A stretch of 64,000 nt of DNA from Neorhizobium alkalisoli. Its GTDB lineage: Bacteria > Pseudomonadota > Alphaproteobacteria > Rhizobiales > Rhizobiaceae. How positions within the stretch are numbered: position 1 is the first letter of the stretch; each line of letters begins with the position of its first letter. Positions 58,974 to 64,000 of the stretch are shown one piece after another. The notes below the pieces were generated by a model. It saw nothing but the letters and a program-made list of their open reading frames with translations, searched no databases and had not been told where the DNA came from. Location of the stretch: NCBI RefSeq assembly GCF_007829835.1, contig NZ_VIWP01000006.1, positions 310,001 to 374,000 on the forward strand. The letters run 5' to 3'. A program made the position numbers and the translations under genes.

Positions 58974-61685
58974 TTACGCCTGTTCGAAGGCGCCGTGGCA
59001 GTGCTTGTATTTCTTGCCCGAGCCGCATGGGCAGGCTTCGTTGCGGCCGACCTTGCCCCAGGTGGACTGGTCTTCCGGACGGCGATCCTCCGGGGCAACG
59101 ATGAAGTTCTCGCCGTCGCGGCCGGTTACCTGATCTTCACCGGTTGAGGCGTCGATGTGGTGTTCCTCGTAGACGGCCGGCGGCTGCGGCGGTTCCGGGT
59201 TCTGGACCAGTTCGACGCGCATCATCTGGGCGGTCACGGCTTCACGCAGATTGGCGAGCAGGGCCTGGAAGAGTTCGAAAGCCTCGGCCTTGTATTCCTG
59301 CAGCGGGTCGCGCTGGGCATAACCGCGGAAGCCGATGACGGAACGCAGATGGTCGAGATTGACGATGTGCTCACGCCACAGATGGTCGAGCGTCTGGAGC
59401 AGGATCGAGCGCTCCACATAGTTCATGATCTCGTCGCCGAAGCGGTCGCGGCGGTCCTTGGCCGATGCGTCGGCGACTGTCATCAGGCGCTCGCGGATGT
59501 CGGTCTCGCCGATACCGTCTTCCTTGACCCAGTCCTCGATCGGCAGATCGAGGTCGAGCAGGCGCTGGACGTCCTCGTGCAGGCCGGCGGCATTCCACTG
59601 TTCGGCATAGGCCCGTTCGGGAATATGCTTGGTGACGATGATCTCGATCACCTCGTGGCGCATGTCCTCGACCATGTCGGACACGTCCTGCGAATCCATC
59701 ACTTCGAGACGCTGTTCGAAGATCACCTTGCGCTGGTCGTTGGTGACGTCGTCATATTTCAGAAGGTTTTTGCGGATGTCGAAGTTGCGGGCTTCGACCT
59801 TCTTCTGGGCGCGTTCCAGCGCCTTGTTGATCCATGGGTGGACGATCGCCTCGCCTTCTTTCAGGCCCAGCTTCTGCAGCATGCCGTCCATACGGTCGGA
59901 GCCGAAGATGCGCATCAGGTCGTCCTGAAGCGACAAATAGAATTTCGAGCGGCCCGGATCGCCCTGACGGCCCGAACGGCCGCGCAGCTGGTTGTCGATA
60001 CGGCGGCTTTCGTGGCGTTCGGTGGCGATGACGTAGAGACCGCCGGCGGCGAGCGCCTTTTCCTTCAGTTCCTTGATCTCGGCGCGGATCGCGGCTTCCT
60101 TCGCCGCGCGTTCGCTTTCGTCCTCAATGCCTTCAAGCTCGCGCTCAAGACGCATGTCGACATTGCCGCCAAGCTGGATGTCGGTACCGCGGCCTGCCAT
60201 GTTGGTGGCGATCGTGACAGCACCCGGCACGCCGGCCTGCGAGACGATATAGGCTTCCTGCTCGTGGTAACGAGCGTTCAGAACGTTGAAATTCTCGAAA
60301 CCGGACTGGCGCAGCATGGTGGCCAGGATTTCCGACTTTTCGATCGAGGTCGTGCCGACCAGAACCGGCTGGTTGCGCTCTGCGGCGTCCTTGATCTCGA
60401 CGATGATCGCCTTGAACTTTTCTTCAAAGGTCCGGTAGACCTCGTCATCCTCGTCGATACGCTGGATCGGCAGGTTGGTCGGAACTTCGACGACTTCGAG
60501 CTTGTAAATGTTGCCGAATTCTTCCGCTTCCGTCTGGGCCGTACCGGTCATGCCGGCAAGCTTGGAATACATGCGGAAATAATTCTGGAAGGTGATCGAG
60601 GAGAGCGTCTGGTTCTCCGGCTGGATCTGCACCTTTTCCTTGGCTTCCAGTGCCTGGTGCTGGCCTTCCGAATAACGGCGGCCCGGCATCATGCGGCCGG
60701 TAAATTCGTCGATGATGACGATCTCGCCATTGCGGACGATGTAGTCCTTGTCGCGGTTGAACAGCTTGTGGGCCTTCAGCGCGTTGTTGATGTGGTGGAC
60801 GATCGCGACATTCTCGACGTCGTAGAGCGATTCACCCTTCAAAAGGCCGGCCTGGCGCAGCAGGTTTTCGAGCTTTTCGGTGCCGACTTCGGAGAAGCTG
60901 GCCGAACGCTGCTTTTCGTCGATCTCGTAATCTTCCGAGGACAGCATCGGAATGAAAGCGTCGATCGTGTTGTAGAGGTCGGAACGGTCATCGAGCGGAC
61001 CGGAAATGATCAGCGGCGTGCGCGCCTCATCGACCAGGATCGAGTCCACTTCGTCGACGATCGCATAGTTGTGGCCGCGCTGAACCATCTGGTTGCGCTC
61101 GTATTTCATGTTGTCGCGCAGATAATCGAAGCCAAGTTCGTTATTCGTCGCGTAGGTGATGTCGCAGGCATAGGCCGCGCGGCGTTCGTCGTCGGACAGG
61201 CCGTGGACAATGACGCCGGTGGACAGGCCGAGGAAGCCGTAGAGGCGGGCCATGGTGGCGGCGTCGCGCTGGGCGAGGTAGTCGTTGACGGTAACGACGT
61301 GAACGCCCTTGGCAGACAGCGCATTCAGATAGACGGGCAGGGTGCCGACGAGGGTCTTGCCTTCGCCGGTCTTCATTTCGGCGATCGAGCCGTCATGCAG
61401 GATCATGCCGCCGGTCAGCTGCACGTCGAAGGGGCGCATGCCGAGCACGCGGCGGGATGCTTCGCGAACGACAGCAAAAGCGGGGATGAGGATATCATCC
61501 AGGGTCTTGCCCTGCGCCAGCATCTCGCGGAACTCGACCGTCTTGTGGGCGAGCTGCTCGTCGGTCAGCGCCTTGGTCTTCTCCTCGATCGCATTGATGG
61601 CGGCGAGCGTCGGCTTGTAGCCACGAACGCGGCGCTCGTTTGCCGAGCCGAAGATTTTGCGGGCAATGCCGCCGAAGCTGACCAT
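58974..61685 (-). CDS. secA: Protein translocase subunit SecA
   Basis: A 903-residue ATPase that drives preproteins through SecYEG. The start MVSFGGIARKIFGSANERRV is normal; Walker A is KTGEGKT at 105-112, the DEVDSILVDEARTPL Walker B region follows, then NMAGRGTDIQLGGNVD and the helical C-terminal domain. The C-terminus carries the zinc-binding SecB/lipid tail CPCGSGKKYKHCHG (about 885-898). An in-frame start at 61715 adds ten residues and is less likely. Divergent from the isomerase gene, with a candidate promoter at 61818-61846. Confidence 0.97.
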   Translation of the reverse strand: MVSFGGIARKIFGSANERRVRGYKPTLAAINAIEEKTKALTDEQLAHKTVEFREMLAQGKTLDDILIPAFAVVREASRRVLGMRPFDVQLTGGMILHDGSIAEMKTGEGKTLVGTLPVYLNALSAKGVHVVTVNDYLAQRDAATMARLYGFLGLSTGVIVHGLSDDERRAAYACDITYATNNELGFDYLRDNMKYERNQMVQRGHNYAIVDEVDSILVDEARTPLIISGPLDDRSDLYNTIDAFIPMLSSEDYEIDEKQRSASFSEVGTEKLENLLRQAGLLKGESLYDVENVAIVHHINNALKAHKLFNRDKDYIVRNGEIVIIDEFTGRMMPGRRYSEGQHQALEAKEKVQIQPENQTLSSITFQNYFRMYSKLAGMTGTAQTEAEEFGNIYKLEVVEVPTNLPIQRIDEDDEVYRTFEEKFKAIIVEIKDAAERNQPVLVGTTSIEKSEILATMLRQSGFENFNVLNARYHEQEAYIVSQAGVPGAVTIATNMAGRGTDIQLGGNVDMRLERELEGIEDESERAAKEAAIRAEIKELKEKALAAGGLYVIATERHESRRIDNQLRGRSGRQGDPGRSKFYLSLQDDLMRIFGSDRMDGMLQKLGLKEGEAIVHPWINKALERAQKKVEARNFDIRKNLLKYDDVTNDQRKVIFEQRLEVMDSQDVSDMVEDMRHEVIEIIVTKHIPERAYAEQWNAAGLHEDVQRLLDLDLPIEDWVKEDGIGETDIRERLMTVADASAKDRRDRFGDEIMNYVERSILLQTLDHLWREHIVNLDHLRSVIGFRGYAQRDPLQEYKAEAFELFQALLANLREAVTAQMMRVELVQNPEPPQPPAVYEEHHIDASTGEDQVTGRDGENFIVAPEDRRPEDQSTWGKVGRNEACPCGSGKKYKHCHGAFEQA

Positions 61686-61817
61686 AGGGATGGCCCTTTC
61701 TAAAGTCGGTTCCATCGAAATGCGGAGCGTCTCGCCCGCCGGTCTTATCTGGCAACCGGACTTGGCAAAATGACCCGCTTGCGCCCGGAAACTCTTCTGG
61801 ACGCGAAGTTGCGTGAC

Positions 61818-61846
61818 AGATAAGAGGGGGGTCGAATTATGTCAAC
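61818..61846 (-). promoter_or_regulatory. secA: Candidate sigma-70 promoter for secA
   Basis: Minus-strand GTTGAC (61841-61846) and TTATCT (61818-61823) are 17 bp apart, one of the acceptable rhizobial variants. Expected start near 61811 leaves a leader of about 125 nt before the secA ATG at 61685. Confidence 0.5.
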
Positions 61847-61947
61847 GGTGACGGCCGATACAGAATGGCCACAATCCGGTGTTTTTGAGGGTTTTCCGGC
61901 CGGCCTCGGGCGTTCCGAGACCGGTATCCTAGCCGAAAGGTAACTTG

Positions 61948-62844
61948 ATGTTGCGCCACAAATTCCTCGCGTCGGCCGCTCTTGCCGCTGCGATCCTCTG
62001 CCAGTCCACCGCCTTTTCCGCTGATGACGCTGTCGTCGCGAAGGTCGGTAACCTGGAAATCCATCAGTCGGAACTCGACCTTGCGGTGCAGAATCTCGAC
62101 CCGCAGCTGGCCCAGCTTCCTGACGAACAGAAGAAGGTTGCAGCTCTGTCCGGCGCGATCGACGTGAAGCTGCTTGCCGGCGGTGCTCTCGCCGAAGGCG
62201 TCGACAAGACCGACGATTTCAAGAAGCGCATGGCCTATATCGGCGACCGCGAACTGCATAATGCATACTTCCGCAAGCATGTCGTCGAAGCTACGACTGA
62301 AGCCGAGGTAAAGGCTCGCTACGACAAGGAAATCGCAGCGATCCCGAAGCAGCAGGAAGTCAAGGCTGCCCATATTCTCGTCAAGACCGAGGACGAAGCC
62401 AAGGCGATCATCGCCAAGCTCGACAAGGGCGAAGACTTTGCCAAGCTCGCCAAGGAAAATTCGCAGGACAGCAACAAGGACGACGGCGGCGATCTCGGTT
62501 GGTTCGGTCCGGGCCGCATGGTTCCGGAATTCGAAGAAGCCGCTTTTGCACTCGACAAGGGCCAGTACACCAAGACCCCGGTCAAGACCCAGTTCGGCTT
62601 CCACGTCATCAAGGTCGAAGACAAGCGCGATGCCGCTCCGCCGGCTTTCGACCAGGTCCAGGACCAGGTCAAGCAGCTCGTCATGCGCGACAAGTACGTC
62701 GCTCTGATCGAAAAGGCGAAGGCCGACCAGAAGGTCGACATTCTCGATCCGGCCCTGAAGAAGGGTTATGACGACGTCAGCAAGATGCAGGAAGGCGGCG
62801 ACGCGCCTGCAGTGCCGGACGCCGCTCCGGCCGCAAAGCCCTGA
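61948..62844 (+). CDS. Peptidyl-prolyl cis-trans isomerase, parvulin type, exported
   Basis: A 298-residue periplasmic foldase. Signal peptide ends near AFSA at residue 25; the SurA-like N-terminal region (AKVGNLEIHQSELDLAVQNL) is followed by a parvulin domain (about 138-230) with KAAHILVKTEDEAKAIIAKL, GGDLGWFGPGRMVPEFEEA and TQFGFHVIKVEDKR, which contain the isomerase core. ATG 61948 has AAAGG seven bases upstream; a TTG one codon earlier is ignored. It diverges from secA, a fitting partner for exported protein folding. A UUCG-loop terminator follows. Confidence 0.93.
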   Translation: MLRHKFLASAALAAAILCQSTAFSADDAVVAKVGNLEIHQSELDLAVQNLDPQLAQLPDEQKKVAALSGAIDVKLLAGGALAEGVDKTDDFKKRMAYIGDRELHNAYFRKHVVEATTEAEVKARYDKEIAAIPKQQEVKAAHILVKTEDEAKAIIAKLDKGEDFAKLAKENSQDSNKDDGGDLGWFGPGRMVPEFEEAAFALDKGQYTKTPVKTQFGFHVIKVEDKRDAAPPAFDQVQDQVKQLVMRDKYVALIEKAKADQKVDILDPALKKGYDDVSKMQEGGDAPAVPDAAPAAKP

Positions 62845-62857
62845 TCCATTGATATGT

Positions 62858-62882
62858 CGGGGGCATTCGTGCCCCCGCTTTC
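62858..62882 (+). terminator. UUCG-loop terminator after the isomerase gene
   Basis: An 8-bp stem CGGGGGCA (62858-62865) with TGCCCCCG (62870-62877) closed by a TTCG tetraloop (62866-62869) and followed by CTTTC. A stable hairpin with a modest T run. Confidence 0.8.
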
Positions 62883-62900
62883 ATTCATCCGTTGTGTTGG

Positions 62901-62955
62901 CATCCCTTGTATTTGGATCCTCGCCTCAAGCCTGAGGCTCCAAATACAAGGGATG
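62901..62955. repeat. 17-bp inverted repeat with inner hairpin, upstream of argJ
   Basis: Arms CATCCCTTGTATTTGGA (62901-62917) and TCCAAATACAAGGGATG (62939-62955) are perfect inverted copies. Inside, GCCTCA (62923-62928) and TGAGGC (62933-62938) form a further 6-bp stem, so the structure is a long bulged hairpin. It lies between the isomerase terminator and the argJ start and has no T run, so it is not a typical terminator. Confidence 0.85.
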
Positions 62956-63008
62956 AATCATTCAATCCCGAAGATCTCGATCTTTCAGCTTTTATCCAGG
63001 TGTCGACG

Positions 63009-64000
63009 ATGTCAGCTTCCGTCTCTCCCCTTGCTCCGAAATCCTATCCCGAAATGCCGGCCCTGCGCGGTGTGCGCATGGCGACGGCGGCTGCGGGTAT
63101 CAAATACAAGGGTCGTACCGACGTCCTGCTGATGGTCTTTGACAAGCCGGCTGCTGTTGCCGGTGTCTTCACCAAGTCGAAATGTCCGTCTGCTCCGGTC
63201 GATTTCTGCCGCTCCAACCTGCCGCATGGCGTCGCCCGCGCGGTGGTCGTCAATTCCGGCAATGCCAATGCCTTTACCGGCATCAAGGGCAAGGCTGCGA
63301 CGGCGCTGACCGCGAAGTCTGCTGCAGAAGCAGTCGGCTGCGGCGAAAACGAAATTTACCTCGCCTCCACCGGCGTGATCGGCGAACCGCTCGACGCCTC
63401 CAAATTTGCCGGTGTGCTCGGCGACATGAACAAGACCGCAACCGGCGACTTCTGGCAGGAAGCCGCCAAGGCGATCATGACTACCGACACCTATCCAAAG
63501 GTCGCGACCCGCACTGCCGAGATCGGCGGCGTCACGGTCACGATCAACGGCATTGCCAAGGGCGCCGGCATGATCGCGCCGGATATGGCGACCATGCTCT
63601 CCTTCGTCGTCACCGATGCTGATATCTCCTCCTCCGCGCTGCAGGCTATGCTGTCTGCCGGCGTCGAGCCGAGCTTCAATTCAATGACCGTCGACAGCGA
63701 TACCTCGACCTCCGACACGCTGATGCTGTTTGCCACCGGCGCCGCCGCTGCTGACGGCCAGAAGCGTATCGAGACGGCCGACGATCCGGCGCTTGCCTCT
63801 TTCCGCGCGGCGCTGAACGATCTCCTTAAGGCGCTTGCCATCCAGGTCGCCCGTGATGGCGAGGGTGCTACCAAGATGCTCGAGATTACCGTGACCGGTG
63901 CTGAGAGCGATGCGGCCGCCAAGACGATCGCGCTTTCGATCGCCAATTCGCCGCTGGTCAAGACCGCGGCTGCCGGTGAGGACGCCAACTGGGGCCGTAT
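63009..64000 (+). CDS. argJ: Bifunctional glutamate N-acetyltransferase / amino-acid acetyltransferase, 5' part
   Basis: The gene continues past the window; 330 codons are present of about 410 expected. ArgJ moves the acetyl group from N-acetylornithine to glutamate (cyclic arginine pathway) and, in bifunctional forms, also uses acetyl-CoA. The processing site is the Ala194-Thr195 bond in KGAGMIAPDMATMLSF, where Thr195 becomes the nucleophile of the beta chain. The N-terminus MSASVSPLAPKSYPEMPALR and GTRVVVNSGNANAF-like VVVNSGNANAFTGI are typical. With argH it represents the arginine pathway in this window. Confidence 0.95.
   Translation, partial: MSASVSPLAPKSYPEMPALRGVRMATAAAGIKYKGRTDVLLMVFDKPAAVAGVFTKSKCPSAPVDFCRSNLPHGVARAVVVNSGNANAFTGIKGKAATALTAKSAAEAVGCGENEIYLASTGVIGEPLDASKFAGVLGDMNKTATGDFWQEAAKAIMTTDTYPKVATRTAEIGGVTVTINGIAKGAGMIAPDMATMLSFVVTDADISSSALQAMLSAGVEPSFNSMTVDSDTSTSDTLMLFATGAAAADGQKRIETADDPALASFRAALNDLLKALAIQVARDGEGATKMLEITVTGAESDAAAKTIALSIANSPLVKTAAAGEDANWGR

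Noticed and set aside
59157..61703. An 848-codon open frame antisense to secA
   Set aside because: Shadow of secA; Asp/Val/Leu/Phe-rich complement composition with no recognisable motifs.

Overview
The window is a chromosomal segment of an alphaproteobacterium, most probably of the family Rhizobiaceae (Rhizobium/Agrobacterium/Allorhizobium/Neorhizobium group). Support comes from the high-GC coding style, the gene order (xerD-accA beside aroK-aroB; cobS-cobT behind a J-domain gene; hisC-tyrC; ftsE-ftsX-ydcF-plsC; hpt-cpdR; argH-lptM-lysA; etfB-etfA with a cobalamin adenosyltransferase), rhizobial intergenic mosaic elements, and several promoters of the rhizobial form CTTGAC-N17-CTATAT. This is inference from family knowledge; no database was searched. 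No insertion sequence, prophage, CRISPR array or integrase other than XerD is visible. There is one tRNA gene and no rRNA gene.

Layout. 1-6 kb: a truncated L,D-transpeptidase lipoprotein gene, accA and xerD on the minus strand, diverging from an overlapping aroK-aroB-CBS-protein operon. 6-12 kb: bolA, a J-domain protein, cobaltochelatase cobS/cobT, a phytase-esterase-like protein and a small P-loop protein. 12-20 kb: queuosine-precursor transporter, rpmB, DUF3108, gloB with a cupin gene, a methyltransferase, hisC-tyrC, DUF2125 and ChaC, with two mosaic elements in opposite orientation. 20-28 kb: plsC, ydcF, ftsX, ftsE, a membrane-anchored protein, hpt, cpdR and a large TIGR02302 protein. 28-34 kb: lysA, lptM, argH, tlpA and a TPR/ATP-grasp fusion. 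34-42 kb: hbdA, etfA, etfB, rhomboid, PduO-type adenosyltransferase, HIG1 protein, SDR, YihY, GluQ, and a 3-methyladenine glycosylase. 42-54 kb: HNH protein, dsbB, a glycosyltransferase, then three chemoreceptor genes with an alpha/beta hydrolase between the second and third, and a small secreted repeat protein. 54-64 kb: tRNA-Leu(CAA), an acyl-CoA synthetase, a CelD-like GNAT plus flippase pair, secA, a parvulin isomerase and the 5' part of argJ.

Most of the window is core metabolism and cell-envelope housekeeping: fatty acid and aromatic amino acid synthesis, cobalt insertion into cobalamin, lysine and arginine synthesis, electron transfer from acyl-CoA oxidation, division and secretion.

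The parts most worth a second look are the chemoreceptor trio, where the first and third receptors share an identical 308-residue signalling half while the third carries the sensor type of the second; the TPR/ATP-grasp fusion of unknown substrate; a CorC-like protein lacking its membrane domain; a 17-bp inverted repeat before argJ; and two families of dispersed palindromic repeats. I did not find a convincing new multi-gene system.
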